A stretch of DNA of 64,000 nt from an uncultured Bacteroides sp. (GTDB lineage: Bacteria > Bacteroidota > Bacteroidia > Bacteroidales > Bacteroidaceae). Below the pieces are notes generated by a model. It worked only from the letters and a program-made list of their open reading frames with translations. It ran no database searches and was not told the DNA's origin. Each line of letters starts with the position of its first letter. The stretch's first letter is position 1. The position numbers and the translations under genes were made by a program. Below are positions 17,337 through 27,160 of this stretch, piece after piece. The stretch lies in NCBI GenBank assembly GCA_900544075.1, contig UQTJ01000002.1:1-64000 (forward strand). The letters run 5' to 3'.

Positions 17337-19076
17337 ATGACTGAAATAAAAGCTACTGAAAGTTCAGAAAAGAAAAGTCTGAACTTCATCGAACAAATCG
17401 TAGAGAAAGACTTAAAAGAAGGAAAGAACGACGGCAGGATACAGACACGTTTCCCGCCTGAGCCAAACGGATATCTTCACATAGGACATGCCAAAGCCAT
17501 CTGCATGGACTTCGGAATAGCTAAGAAATACGGTGGTGTATGTAACCTTCGTTTCGATGACACAAACCCCACTAAGGAAGATGTGGAATATGTAGAGGCT
17601 ATCAAGGAAGACATACAGTGGTTGGGATTCCAGTGGGGTAACGAATATTATGCTTCGGACTACTTCCAGCAATTATGGGACTTTGCAATACAACTTATAA
17701 AGGAAGGTAAAGCATATATCGACGAACAGTCATCTGAAGAAATAGCTGCACAGAAGGGTACTCCTACTCAGCCGGGTACAAACAGCCCATACCGCGACCG
17801 TCCTATAGAAGAGAATCTTGACCTGTTCATGAAGATGAACAGTGGCGAAATAGAGGAAGGAAAGATGGTTCTGCGTGCTAAAATAGATATGGCAAACCCT
17901 AATATGCACTTCCGCGACCCTATCATCTACCGTGTAGTGAAAACTCCTCACCATCGTACAGGCGACAAATGGAAGGCATATCCTATGTATGATTTCGCTC
18001 ACGGACAGAGTGACTATTTCGAAGGTGTGACTCACTCACTTTGTACACTGGAATTCGTTGTACACCGTCCGCTTTATGACCTGTTCGTTGACTGGGTGAA
18101 GGAAGGCAAAGACCTTGAAGACCATCGTCCTCACCAGTACGAGTTCAACAAGCTGAACTTGAGCTACACACTTATGAGTAAGCGTAACCTTCTGACATTG
18201 GTTAAGGAAGGATTAGTAAACGGATGGGACGACCCACGTATGCCGACTATCTGCGGTTTCCGCCGTCGCGGTTACTCTCCTGAGTCTATCAGAAACTTCG
18301 TCGATAAAATCGGATATACTACATACGATGCTCTGAACGATTTCGCATTGCTTGAAAGTGCCGTACGCGAGGATTTGAACGCACGTTCTACACGTGTTTC
18401 GGCAGTAATCAACCCTGTGAAACTGATTATCACCAACTATCCTGAAGGCAAGGTGGAAGAGATGGAAGCTATAAACAATCCTGAAGACCCGAACTCAGGA
18501 ACTCACATCATAGAGTTCAGCCGCGAATTGTGGATGGAACGTGAGGACTTCATGGAAGACGCTCCTAAGAAATATTTCCGCATGACTCCGGGACAGGAAG
18601 TGAGATTGAAAAATGCATACATCGTGAAATGTACAGGATGCAAGAAAGATGAGAATGGAAACATTGTCGAAGTATATGCAGAATACGACGAGAACACAAA
18701 GAGCGGAATGCCTGAAGCTAACCGTAAGGTAAAAGGTACTCTGCACTGGGTAAGCTGCAACCACTGTCTGAAAGCTGAGGTTCGTCTGTACGACCGCCTG
18801 TGGAAAGTGGAAAACCCACGCGACGAAATGGCTGCCATCCGTGAGGCTAAGAACTGCTCACCTCTTGAGGCTATGAAGGAAATGATTAATCCAAACTCTC
18901 TGACAGTGCTGAACGAATGTTATGTAGAGAAGTTCCTGGCAGACGCAAAACCATTGGATTATCTGCAGTTCCAGCGTATCGGTTATTTCAATGTGGACAA
19001 GGATTCTACTCCTGAACACCTGGTATTCAACAGAACAGTATCACTGAAAGATACTTGGAGCAAAATCAACAAGTAA
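17337..19076 (+). CDS. glnS: glutaminyl-tRNA synthetase
   Basis: Charges tRNA-Gln with glutamine using ATP. The class I signature is complete: RFPPEPNGYLHIGHAKA with the HIGH motif at residues 48-51, LRFDDTNP, and the KMSKS-equivalent LMSKRNL. The C-terminal anticodon-binding beta-barrels follow, with a cysteine-rich insertion (KCTGCKKDENG and SCNHCLKAE) that may bind zinc. The 579-residue length fits bacterial GlnRS acquired from the eukaryotic lineage, as in Bacteroidota. Glutaminyl rather than glutamyl specificity is supported by the overall E. coli GlnRS-like opening (NFIEQIVEKDLKEGK). Monocistronic, with its own terminator. Confidence 0.97.
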   Translation: MTEIKATESSEKKSLNFIEQIVEKDLKEGKNDGRIQTRFPPEPNGYLHIGHAKAICMDFGIAKKYGGVCNLRFDDTNPTKEDVEYVEAIKEDIQWLGFQWGNEYYASDYFQQLWDFAIQLIKEGKAYIDEQSSEEIAAQKGTPTQPGTNSPYRDRPIEENLDLFMKMNSGEIEEGKMVLRAKIDMANPNMHFRDPIIYRVVKTPHHRTGDKWKAYPMYDFAHGQSDYFEGVTHSLCTLEFVVHRPLYDLFVDWVKEGKDLEDHRPHQYEFNKLNLSYTLMSKRNLLTLVKEGLVNGWDDPRMPTICGFRRRGYSPESIRNFVDKIGYTTYDALNDFALLESAVREDLNARSTRVSAVINPVKLIITNYPEGKVEEMEAINNPEDPNSGTHIIEFSRELWMEREDFMEDAPKKYFRMTPGQEVRLKNAYIVKCTGCKKDENGNIVEVYAEYDENTKSGMPEANRKVKGTLHWVSCNHCLKAEVRLYDRLWKVENPRDEMAAIREAKNCSPLEAMKEMINPNSLTVLNECYVEKFLADAKPLDYLQFQRIGYFNVDKDSTPEHLVFNRTVSLKDTWSKINK

Positions 19077-19100
19077 TAGTCAGTTGAGATAAAAAACAAA

Positions 19101-19145
19101 GAGTAATATCACCAATCCAAACGGTAAATGATATTACTCTTTTTT
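19101..19145. terminator. bidirectional terminator between glnS and the DUF418 gene
   Basis: GAGTAATATCA (19101-19111) pairs perfectly with TGATATTACTC (19129-19139), with an A-run before and a T-run after. It can serve both converging genes. Confidence 0.9.
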
Positions 19146-19167
19146 ATTTTATGCAAACTGCAATATT

Positions 19168-20352
19168 CTATTTTTCTTTACCAATCCATGTAAGCCTGTG
19201 CCATACAGTTTCCAGAGGTCCGCGCTTGAAATGCCTGAACCACCAGTGAGCAAACAGCACCTGAAGAACCAGGAATACGATACCTACAAGCAGACTGCAT
19301 GTAGTTCCGCATACTTTATGCAACTCAAGACCGTAACCGAAATAAAGGAAACTGCCGACTATAGACTGGGAAACATAATCCGTAAGACTCATTCTTCCGT
19401 ACGGTGCAAGCAGTTTCTGTACCTTTCCGCCACAAGTCCAATAGAACAAAAGGAATGAAGCAACAATACACAGCATGAAGAACAGATTAAACCATGAGTT
19501 AAGAATCGTCTTCAGCGATAAAAGCATGAACTTTATCTCAATCTGTGTGTAGACAAACTCCTTCAGGTAATACATCAGTATCGTTACCGGCAATGACAGA
19601 CACAAAACCTTAATCCAGAAATTACGTGATTTTGTAAGTTTTTCTTCTGATGAGGCATCGAAATATCCCAATCGTCCAAACAGAAGTCCAATCATAAACA
19701 ATGATGCTGTCTGGAACACACGTCCGTAACACCATGCCCAGTTAAGACTGGCCAACTGTCCGGTTACAAGATTTACCTTTACCATCTCCCAGAACGATGT
19801 TCCACCCAACTGCGGATAAACATCACCAAGCGAGAAAATCATCTGCTTTGGATTCTCCATAGGATTGAAAGCAGAGTATATGACTTTCATCCATTCCACC
19901 GGCTGAATCATCAGGAAAAGTGCCATAGCAAAAAGAGCCTTGTTACTCCAATGCCTTACCGGCACAAGCACAAAACCTACAATGGCGTAAAGCACAAGAA
20001 TCTCTCCCGGAAAGAAAGCGGCATTGATGAATCCGAATCCAAGAAGAAGCAGAAGTCGCCACATATATCTGTTTCTGAAATCCTCACCCCTCTTTTCCGT
20101 GCTTCTGCTCTGCAGATAGAAAGTAAAACCAAACAATAATGCAAAGATTGCATATGTCTTTCCGGAAAAGGTGAAGAACATCATGTCCCACAAACTCGTA
20201 TCAAGTGCCTTGATTGTTTCTCCCGATGCTTCGGGAAACGAATAGAAATTGAAATGTTCAATGTTATGGAGCAGCATTATCCCCATTACTGCAAAACCGC
20301 GCAGGGCATCAATAGCCACATTACGCGCCTTTTCATTCTGTGTTTTCATCAT
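19168..20352 (-). CDS. DUF418 family membrane protein (YeiB-like)
   Basis: A 394-residue multi-pass inner-membrane protein. The start RNVAIDALRGFAVMGIMLLHN is the family hallmark (about residues 10-30), and a string of hydrophobic segments follows, e.g. WRLLLLLGFGFINAAFF and the C-terminal LLVGIVFLVLQVLFAHWWFRHFKRGPLETVWH, which is the conserved DUF418 end. The family is related to acyltransferase-3 membrane proteins; its substrate is unknown. It converges on glnS and is separated from secG by about 80 bp. Confidence 0.88.
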   Translation of the reverse strand: MMKTQNEKARNVAIDALRGFAVMGIMLLHNIEHFNFYSFPEASGETIKALDTSLWDMMFFTFSGKTYAIFALLFGFTFYLQSRSTEKRGEDFRNRYMWRLLLLLGFGFINAAFFPGEILVLYAIVGFVLVPVRHWSNKALFAMALFLMIQPVEWMKVIYSAFNPMENPKQMIFSLGDVYPQLGGTSFWEMVKVNLVTGQLASLNWAWCYGRVFQTASLFMIGLLFGRLGYFDASSEEKLTKSRNFWIKVLCLSLPVTILMYYLKEFVYTQIEIKFMLLSLKTILNSWFNLFFMLCIVASFLLFYWTCGGKVQKLLAPYGRMSLTDYVSQSIVGSFLYFGYGLELHKVCGTTCSLLVGIVFLVLQVLFAHWWFRHFKRGPLETVWHRLTWIGKEK

Positions 20353-20435
20353 ATTAACAAACTAAAAAATGTCACCCACAAACTTTATAGGTTTATGAAT
20401 GACATTATAATTTTAAAAAAACTTGTACTCTGAAA

Positions 20436-20798
20436 TTATTTTGCAGAATCACCTGTTGCAGGAGCAGCAGTCGAAGCATCAGTCTGAGGAGCAGCAAAAC
20501 CGGCAGGTGCATTCAATGGGTTAGTACTCTGTTCTTCTACAGCCTGTTTCATGATTACTGAAGAGCTTTCAGCAGACTGAGGAATAACATATGCAGCTGC
20601 AATACTTACAACTACCATGAAAGCAGCGAGTCCCCAAGTAAGTTTTTCGATGAAATCAGTTGTTTTACGCACACCCATAATCTGGTTTGAAGATGCGAAA
20701 CTGGAAGCCAAGCCTCCACCTTTAGAATTTTGAATCATTACAACAAAGCATAGTAACAATGCTGCAAGCACAATCAATACAATAAATAATAAATACAT
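20436..20798 (-). CDS. secG: preprotein translocase subunit SecG
   Basis: Small accessory subunit of the SecYEG channel. The 120-residue protein has the two expected membrane helices (about residues 2-20 and 55-72) joined by the conserved loop MIQNSKGGGLASSF, followed by a Pro/Ala/Thr-rich tail typical of Bacteroidota SecG. It is the last gene of the sigma-54 regulator/lptE/TPR/secG cluster, 6 bp after the preceding stop. Confidence 0.95.
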   Translation of the reverse strand: MYLLFIVLIVLAALLLCFVVMIQNSKGGGLASSFASSNQIMGVRKTTDFIEKLTWGLAAFMVVVSIAAAYVIPQSAESSSVIMKQAVEEQSTNPLNAPAGFAAPQTDASTAAPATGDSAK

Positions 20799-20804
20799 TT
20801 TCTT

Positions 20805-21644
20805 TTATTTTGATTTAGCGTTAATAATCAATCTTTCCAAATATCTTATTTGGTCTGCAAAGTAAATATTTTTTTTTGGATATTTCAAATTTAATTTTTT
20901 AATAATTTCCAATGCTTTATCATATCTTTGCTGTTTAACATATATTTTAGCCAACGTTTCCGTGAGATACTCATCACCTGCCCCATCAGCGGAGTAATCA
21001 TTCTCCACTGCCTCACCCGATTCCGGTTCATCCTGAACACCATTTTCATCATGTTCGTCTGCCGCTTCATAGAAATCTTCAGAGTCAACCAACTCTTCTG
21101 CCGCCACACTCATATCGTTAGAAATCTTGCCTGATTCTGACTTTTCTATGAAACTGTCAATAAGCTGCTGTCCCCTTAGGGGTAACGGCTCATTCACCGA
21201 ATCATCTGATTCCGCCCTACCCTGACTGACCGGATTCAGCAAAAGCAGAGAGGAATAATCCATTACCGAATCTACCGGAATGGACAACTCTGAAGCAAAA
21301 CCTTTATCATTTGGTATCTCAGACAAGAAGCGGTCTATCAAATCAAGAGTCCTGTCCGTACCCGAAGGTTTGTCGGCAGAGGCAGAGTCATTGTACTTCG
21401 AAATTGCATATCTGTTTCCCTCTATATAATAAAACAGGACACTCAAATCCGCCACAAACAGTGCGCCTCGACGAAGTTCGTCCTTAAAGGACGGAGATTG
21501 CAGAATGTAAAGATTCTTTAGATAAAGCAACCAGGCTGTCTGGAAATACGGATAACGGGATATGAGCGAACGTAACTCATCGAGAGTTTCATTCCCCAAC
21601 ATATCCGGATTCTTTATCCAATCATTCAGTTGCTGCATTTCCAT
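20805..21644 (-). CDS. hypothetical protein with C-terminal TPR-like repeat
   Basis: A 279-residue soluble protein with no catalytic motif. The N-terminal part (about 1-90) is helical and includes the recurring LISRYPYFQTAWLLYLKNLY segment; an acidic low-complexity stretch (about 155-225, rich in D, E, S) follows; the C-terminus (YLTETLAKIYVKQQRYDKALEIIKKLNLKYPKK) reads as one TPR-like helix pair. It lies between lptE (11 bp) and secG (6 bp), a gene order I recall as common in Bacteroidales; an envelope-related scaffolding role is a guess from context. Confidence 0.7.
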   Translation of the reverse strand: MEMQQLNDWIKNPDMLGNETLDELRSLISRYPYFQTAWLLYLKNLYILQSPSFKDELRRGALFVADLSVLFYYIEGNRYAISKYNDSASADKPSGTDRTLDLIDRFLSEIPNDKGFASELSIPVDSVMDYSSLLLLNPVSQGRAESDDSVNEPLPLRGQQLIDSFIEKSESGKISNDMSVAAEELVDSEDFYEAADEHDENGVQDEPESGEAVENDYSADGAGDEYLTETLAKIYVKQQRYDKALEIIKKLNLKYPKKNIYFADQIRYLERLIINAKSK

Positions 21645-21655
21645 ATCTGCATCAA

Positions 21656-22186
21656 TTACCAGTTAGCTACAGTTGCATTAAATATCTGCTCTACAATCTC
21701 GTCAATCATCTGATTGACAAGGTCTTCCTGCACTGCAGAGAGCTGCTGAGTAGAATTATATTCACGGCTGGCAGAGAACTGCTGTTCGAAATCCTCCGCA
21801 TGATTTGTATTGTTTACGAACCTTACATTTACAGTCATCTTAAGTTCGGCCATCGTAGAATAACCGTCCGAACCTACACCCTTATTGTATGCATCGTAAT
21901 TGGTAATCTCACCGGAAAGCTGCAAGTCGCCATTCTGTCTTACCTGTTTAAGTCTGGTCTGCTGCATATACTTGTCCTGCAGAGCGGTATTGAACATTGA
22001 CTCCATAGGACCCCATACGAAAGCAGCCGACCTGTTAGGAAAGTTTTCGAATGATATGCTCTTAACCTTGTCATAATTGATTGAAGAGCCGTTGAATTTA
22101 TACGATACAGTACATGCTGCGAGAAAACACAGCGATACCGCCAATATGGAAATTATGTTTAATCTTTTAATTTTATTCAAGGCCAT
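21656..22186 (-). CDS. LptE-like LPS-assembly lipoprotein
   Basis: A 176-residue outer-membrane lipoprotein: a signal peptide (about 1-24) ends with a lipobox LAAC, with Cys25 as the lipidated residue. The mature part has the LptE-like pattern YKFNGSSINYDKVKSISFENFPNRS, an outer-membrane secretin-plug fold in which LptE helps LptD insert lipopolysaccharide. The C-terminal segment (DLVNQMIDEIVEQIFNATVANW) is conserved in Bacteroidales members. The start overlaps the end of the sigma-54 regulator gene by 14 bp, so the two are translationally coupled. Confidence 0.85.
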   Translation of the reverse strand: MALNKIKRLNIISILAVSLCFLAACTVSYKFNGSSINYDKVKSISFENFPNRSAAFVWGPMESMFNTALQDKYMQQTRLKQVRQNGDLQLSGEITNYDAYNKGVGSDGYSTMAELKMTVNVRFVNNTNHAEDFEQQFSASREYNSTQQLSAVQEDLVNQMIDEIVEQIFNATVANW

Positions 22187-23501
22187 ATTCTTTTATCTTT
22201 CTATATAATGTTCTTTCTGATATCTTCAAATCGCTGGCAGCATTCTTTCGTTTGCCGTTATGCCGCTCCAAAGCTTTCTTTATCATCTCTTTCTCTACAT
22301 CATCCAGGGAGAGATTTTCTTCTACATAAACTTCCGTATCCTGATAATCAGAAGAGTCGGCAGGCTTTACAGGATTATTACTTACAGGAGTTATAGAAGA
22401 AACCTTATTGATAGGCTGTATCTGGCTCACCTGAGGATATTGCTGAACTTGCGGCACTACCATCGGCACATCGCTGATGACATCAATTGTAGGAGTCTGA
22501 AGGAAATGCGAACTGCTGTCCACGCCGTGCGACATAGGATGTCCCGTTTCGCGCTCTGTCATGATTTCATGCACGAGTTTCTTCAGTTCTGTCACATCGC
22601 GCCTCATATCGAAAAGCACCTGATAAAGTATCTCACGCTCGCTTTCAAAACTTTTATTTCCCGAGTGCGTACCCTTTCCGCCGACAAAGGCCGGCAGTCT
22701 GGAACTGCTCGCCACGTCAGGCAAATAAGTTGAAAGTATCTCCGGAGTTATATCTCTGTTTGTTTCAATAATCGAAATCTGCTCAGTTATGTTCTTCAAC
22801 TGACGGATATTTCCTGGCCACGGATATTCCACGAGCATACGTTTAGCCTGTTCATTCAGCTGTATGGCCGGCATCCTGTATTTCTCAGCAAAATCCGCAG
22901 CAAATTTTCTGAACAGCAATGCTATGTCATTCGGTCTTTCCCTCAATGGCGGCACTTTGATTGGAACGGTATTCAGACGATAATACAAGTCTTCGCGGAA
23001 ACGTCCCTCTGCAATGGCATCAGCAAAGTTCACGTTTGTAGCAGCAACTATTCTTACGTCTGTCTTCTGCACTTTTGACGAACCTACTTTTATATATTCG
23101 CCCGATTCAAGCACACGCAAAAGCCTGGCCTGAGTTGACAAAGGCAATTCGCCTACCTCATCGAGAAATATCGTTCCACCGTTGGCTTCAGCAAAATATC
23201 CGTTTCTATCGCTGATGGCTCCTGTAAAAGCACCTTTCTCATGTCCGAAGAGTTCTGAATCTATCGTACCTTCCGGTATGGCTCCACAGTTCACTGCTAT
23301 ATAAGGCCCGTGTTTTCTTCTGCTAAACTGGTGAATTATCTGCGGGAAACTTTCCTTACCGACTCCACTTTCACCCGTCACAAGCACCGACAAGTCTGTA
23401 GGTGCCACCTGCATAGCTATATCAATAGCCCTGTTAAGGCCCTCAGTGTTACCTATTATGCCAAACCGTAACTTTATATTTTGAATATCTGACTTTACCA
23501 T
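22173..23501 (-). CDS. sigma-54-dependent transcriptional activator without receiver domain
   Basis: An AAA+ activator of RNA polymerase holding sigma-54. The central domain starts almost at the N-terminus: GESGVGKE Walker A, GAFTGA loop that contacts sigma-54, GGTIFLDEVGELPL Walker B, and the FREDLYYRLN motif. A low-complexity linker (about 290-385) leads to a Fis-type helix-turn-helix at the end (ALERHNGKRKNAASDLKISE). No receiver or other sensory domain is present, as in PspF-type regulators. The open frame begins at a TTG (23522), but ATG at 23501 is preferred (442 residues). A minus-strand TAAATTTG at 23520-23527 could be its -7 box. Confidence 0.92.
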   Translation of the reverse strand: MVKSDIQNIKLRFGIIGNTEGLNRAIDIAMQVAPTDLSVLVTGESGVGKESFPQIIHQFSRRKHGPYIAVNCGAIPEGTIDSELFGHEKGAFTGAISDRNGYFAEANGGTIFLDEVGELPLSTQARLLRVLESGEYIKVGSSKVQKTDVRIVAATNVNFADAIAEGRFREDLYYRLNTVPIKVPPLRERPNDIALLFRKFAADFAEKYRMPAIQLNEQAKRMLVEYPWPGNIRQLKNITEQISIIETNRDITPEILSTYLPDVASSSRLPAFVGGKGTHSGNKSFESEREILYQVLFDMRRDVTELKKLVHEIMTERETGHPMSHGVDSSSHFLQTPTIDVISDVPMVVPQVQQYPQVSQIQPINKVSSITPVSNNPVKPADSSDYQDTEVYVEENLSLDDVEKEMIKKALERHNGKRKNAASDLKISERTLYRKIKEYGLE

Positions 23502-23570
23502 ATAATAAAAATTATCTGCCAAATTTACAAAATCTTTGGGAAGAATGAGTAAATATGGCAGAAAATTACT

Positions 23571-26201
23571 TTAGAATACTGTGCGTATCATTAATCTTAT
23601 ACCCCATTTATTGGCTGTAGGAAGATGATTATAGTTCAGACGCCTTACATATTCCACATGAAGAAGCTTGAATATATTGTGTATTCCGGCTGTTATCTCC
23701 ACATACGGCACCTTAGGGTCCATCACATAACTTGAATAAACATACTTTCCGTTTCTGTCATAATGCCCCGGAAACATCATAAGCATATCATCGTTTCTGT
23801 TCTGTTCGATGAAAGGATTATTCTTGTCGGTAAGTGTACCCCACAGACATTTCACACCGATGAACTCACGCCACTTCAGTTTCTTTATCAGAGGGATGCG
23901 GTTGAAGAGTTTTCCCTGCATATTCCATGACATATCCAGCGAAGCATAGCGGTCGTTAAGGAACTCCATGTTATTAATCAAGTTGAATGTTCCGTCCTGT
24001 ATAATGTACGACAAGTTTGCAGCCGGCATTATCAGCAGTGGGAAAGGAACCTTGTTCCACTGTATTCCACCTTTCAGATGCACATCGAGATTACCCCACG
24101 AACTCAACCAGAAACGTTTATACGCAGTGGCCTCGGTCATATTATAAGTATAATCACTGCCTAAGATACCTTTCAGTCCCAATGTATGCTGCAACGTAAA
24201 TACAGGAGCATCAAGATTTACAGGCAATCGTCTTTGCTTGGTATTGACAAAAGTCTCGCCCGGAGCATATCGGAATGCCAACGATGCTTCGGTCACTGTA
24301 ATATCGTGGGTGTTGAACGGCGACTTAACCCATTTCTGTCCGGACACCGTACCATCGGCAATTGCCGTCTGCAAAGCATTCTCGCCTGCCATAGTACGAT
24401 AGAACAGCTCTCCGCACGGTTCATAATTGGCATATCTCAACATGGCTGTAGTCTTGAATCCGAACTCACGCTCACGCTCATACTTAATCGTAGCCTTCCG
24501 TTCGTAATTATACTGGTCTACCTGACAAACCTTGAATGCAGTAAAAACATTATCCTTGTCTGCATTTATAAACTTATCAGAAGGAACCATGTTGTCATAC
24601 TGATATGTAAACGTCATCGAATGTTTTGGATATTCCCTTGGAAGATATTCCTTCTTATCAAACGAATATTCCAACTCACCCATATATTTAGATTTCCTGT
24701 CCTTAAATCCATATGCATAATATCCTTTCAGGAATATATTAGGGTGCAGATTTGCTGTAGTCTGGGCAGACGCTCTCAATCTCAATCCGTCGATATAGTT
24801 AGATGTTATCATCGTATTTATCGGCCCTATATCCACCTTACTATCCTTACTTGTTTCTACATAACTTTCAATTATGGCCTTAAGTCCAAACATTATATAC
24901 TTAAAACCTTTTATTTTAGCTAAGTCGTCAAGGAAATTTCCCATACGTGTTTCAGATTCAGTAAGTTCTTCCTGCCTGTACTTCTTCCAAAACTCATCAT
25001 CCCGCATCATTGCGTTTACATCCTTTATTTCGGAGCCTTTTTTCTTGAATAGCTTATCAGGCAATGGTTCAAAAGAGAAGTCAAAGTTTCGGGTAGTCCT
25101 TCTCACCATATATGAACCAAGAATCTTTTTCAGGTATGATAATTCACAAAGCATATCATCTTCCATCAAAGACCACTCACCTGTAGGCAATTCTCCGAAC
25201 TTTTGTTTTATAATCATGCGATCAACAAAATTTATATCCGTCTTTTTAGGAAGATTCATTTCGCATTGCTTTACCCTGTAAGTAGAGTCTGCCAGAATAT
25301 AAAGATGTCCTGTGAAGCCAAAATCCTGAGAATTGTTAGGAACAAATGTCAGATGGAAACATTTATCTTTCTCCACATAAACAGTATCCATTATGTAATA
25401 CTTGTAAAACCTTATTCCGGCATCTGACACAGGGCTGTCGAACGGATACTGGAGAAACCTGAAACGGTCTTCATAGATATCTATATCCTGAAAGACATCT
25501 TTCAATACCGTTGTAAGCATATCTCCCGTACTGAAGAGTTCATTTATACCTTTGGAATCAATACCCTGTATTATAGTTTTCTCTGAACGAGGTTCCTTTC
25601 TGTATATTTTCTGCGACACTGTTTCATCAACAGAAACCGGCAATATACGTTTCTGCGTGACATCACATATTTCCACCTGATCTCTCAGGAAAGGATATTT
25701 CTTGAAAAGCCATGACTCTCTCAACGAATCAGGCGTAATATCATTTACAGCTAAAGTTATTTTCTGATACTTGTTATAAAAATAATAATCTTTGTTTTCA
25801 AGATTTGTCCTCTGCTTAGAAGCTATTACCTTTTTCATCAGTTCTACAGCAGGATTATTCTTTCTCGAATACTTTTCCTTACGCGGCTTAACCACTACTT
25901 CGTCAAGTACCAGTTCCGACTTCATGCTTACATTCAGCTCCGTCGTTTTTGAAGAGACCGTAATATCCTGCCTTGTATAACCAACCATAGAGAATGTCAA
26001 CTTATTCCATCCTTCATGATAAGGAATCGAATACTTGCCATCTATATCGGTAATAGTACCCACTCCTTTACCGTCATAATATATATTCAAATATGGAATG
26101 GGGTCACCCGTATCAGAATCTATAACAACCCCATGAATCTGGGCATACAATCCTAAAGTCCAAATCCATAACGCTATTAATGTAACCAATCTTTTTACCA
26201 T
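23571..26201 (-). CDS. DUF5686 outer-membrane protein with carboxypeptidase-regulatory domain
   Basis: An 876-residue exported protein. A signal peptide (about 1-21) is followed by a carboxypeptidase-regulatory-like/CarbopepD_reg domain (HGVVIDSDTGDPIPYLNIYY to about residue 105), then the long DUF5686 region which, rich in alternating aromatic and polar strands, probably forms an outer-membrane beta-barrel. It ends with an aromatic residue (IRTVF), as many barrels do. Bacteroidota encode many such proteins; their function is unknown. It is a separate unit with its own promoter, 69 bp ahead of the sigma-54 activator start. Confidence 0.85.
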   Translation of the reverse strand: MVKRLVTLIALWIWTLGLYAQIHGVVIDSDTGDPIPYLNIYYDGKGVGTITDIDGKYSIPYHEGWNKLTFSMVGYTRQDITVSSKTTELNVSMKSELVLDEVVVKPRKEKYSRKNNPAVELMKKVIASKQRTNLENKDYYFYNKYQKITLAVNDITPDSLRESWLFKKYPFLRDQVEICDVTQKRILPVSVDETVSQKIYRKEPRSEKTIIQGIDSKGINELFSTGDMLTTVLKDVFQDIDIYEDRFRFLQYPFDSPVSDAGIRFYKYYIMDTVYVEKDKCFHLTFVPNNSQDFGFTGHLYILADSTYRVKQCEMNLPKKTDINFVDRMIIKQKFGELPTGEWSLMEDDMLCELSYLKKILGSYMVRRTTRNFDFSFEPLPDKLFKKKGSEIKDVNAMMRDDEFWKKYRQEELTESETRMGNFLDDLAKIKGFKYIMFGLKAIIESYVETSKDSKVDIGPINTMITSNYIDGLRLRASAQTTANLHPNIFLKGYYAYGFKDRKSKYMGELEYSFDKKEYLPREYPKHSMTFTYQYDNMVPSDKFINADKDNVFTAFKVCQVDQYNYERKATIKYEREREFGFKTTAMLRYANYEPCGELFYRTMAGENALQTAIADGTVSGQKWVKSPFNTHDITVTEASLAFRYAPGETFVNTKQRRLPVNLDAPVFTLQHTLGLKGILGSDYTYNMTEATAYKRFWLSSWGNLDVHLKGGIQWNKVPFPLLIMPAANLSYIIQDGTFNLINNMEFLNDRYASLDMSWNMQGKLFNRIPLIKKLKWREFIGVKCLWGTLTDKNNPFIEQNRNDDMLMMFPGHYDRNGKYVYSSYVMDPKVPYVEITAGIHNIFKLLHVEYVRRLNYNHLPTANKWGIRLMIRTVF

Positions 26202-26243
26202 ATTTTCAATATACTTTTCTTTTCATTAATTTACCATATTCCA

Positions 26244-26276
26244 CAAAAGTAGAAATACGAATACATATGAGCCAAT
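26244..26276 (-). promoter_or_regulatory. promoter of the DUF5686 gene
   Basis: Minus-strand ATTG (26273-26276), 21 bp, TACTTTTG (26244-26251), about 43 bp before the start codon. The -33 box matches three of four positions. Confidence 0.6.
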
Positions 26277-26315
26277 CTATTTTTTATAACCTTAAAAACA
26301 AAAAAGTAAACAATA

Positions 26316-27005
26316 TTACTTCTGGCGCGGCTTTAAAGGGTCCTGAACAGACAATATACGTCTGTCTTTATTAAACTGTATAAAATAGGCAATGAACAGG
26401 AATACTGCAATTGCCAAACCAATAATATCATACAATCCGAGATGTTGGCCATAAACATCTACATTTATTTCATTCCAAGGAGTGTACATACATATAGTGT
26501 TTATAAGTATGATTACCAATCTGAACTCTGTAGGGCCAAAAGAACTATAAGTCAGACGGAACTCACCCTTAATAATAGTAACAATGTATGTATATACAGA
26601 CAAAACCAAATAACCAGCTAAAACCAACAACGCAACATCCAGCCTGAACATTGGTGACAGACCTGCACCTACACACATTATACATATTGTAACAGCGTCA
26701 AGCGAATGATCTATAAAAAATCCATATACAGGTCGTTGCTGGTTGCGTACACGTGCCAGGGTTCCGTCAAGACTGTCCCCATACCAGTTTAATACCATTC
26801 CAAATGATGCCAGCCACAAATACATTATGTTTTTTGCAGCCAGAACGCAACCCAAAGCATATACAAGAGCACCTAAGACTCCCATATATGTCAGAAAATC
26901 AGATGTCACCCATTTAGGCTGACGCTGTGCCAACCATACCAAAGCTACTTTTTCAGCTCTATTAAGTATTGATGTCTGAATTCTTTTTGATTCTTCCTTT
27001 CCCAT
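26316..27005 (-). CDS. CDP-alcohol phosphatidyltransferase family protein
   Basis: An integral membrane enzyme of phospholipid synthesis, 229 residues. The family signature D-G-x2-A-R-x8-G-x3-D-x3-D is exactly present (DGTLARVRNQQRP...GFFIDHSLD, about residues 79-102), with the metal-binding aspartates intact, preceded by NWYGDSLDG. Several hydrophobic helices follow. It transfers a CDP-activated group to an alcohol acceptor; which lipid is made is unknown. It lies downstream of a lysylphosphatidylglycerol-synthase-like membrane protein gene (155 bp), compatible with joint action in lipid metabolism. Confidence 0.9.
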   Translation of the reverse strand: MGKEESKRIQTSILNRAEKVALVWLAQRQPKWVTSDFLTYMGVLGALVYALGCVLAAKNIMYLWLASFGMVLNWYGDSLDGTLARVRNQQRPVYGFFIDHSLDAVTICIMCVGAGLSPMFRLDVALLVLAGYLVLSVYTYIVTIIKGEFRLTYSSFGPTEFRLVIILINTICMYTPWNEINVDVYGQHLGLYDIIGLAIAVFLFIAYFIQFNKDRRILSVQDPLKPRQK

Positions 27006-27160
27006 ACCACTCTCTTTACTATTTATCCGATTATTTTATTACTAAACATTCTAACTTCTTATCAACCTCTTATTTATTAACATTTCAAATATGCTTATGT
27101 TCAGAATCAGACTGTTTTTTTATACTGCAACCCCTGTCCTAAACTTTTACAAACTCAAGT

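Noticed and set aside
24186..24923. 245-codon plus-strand open frame
   Set aside because: Antisense to the DUF5686 gene, with no domain or promoter support.
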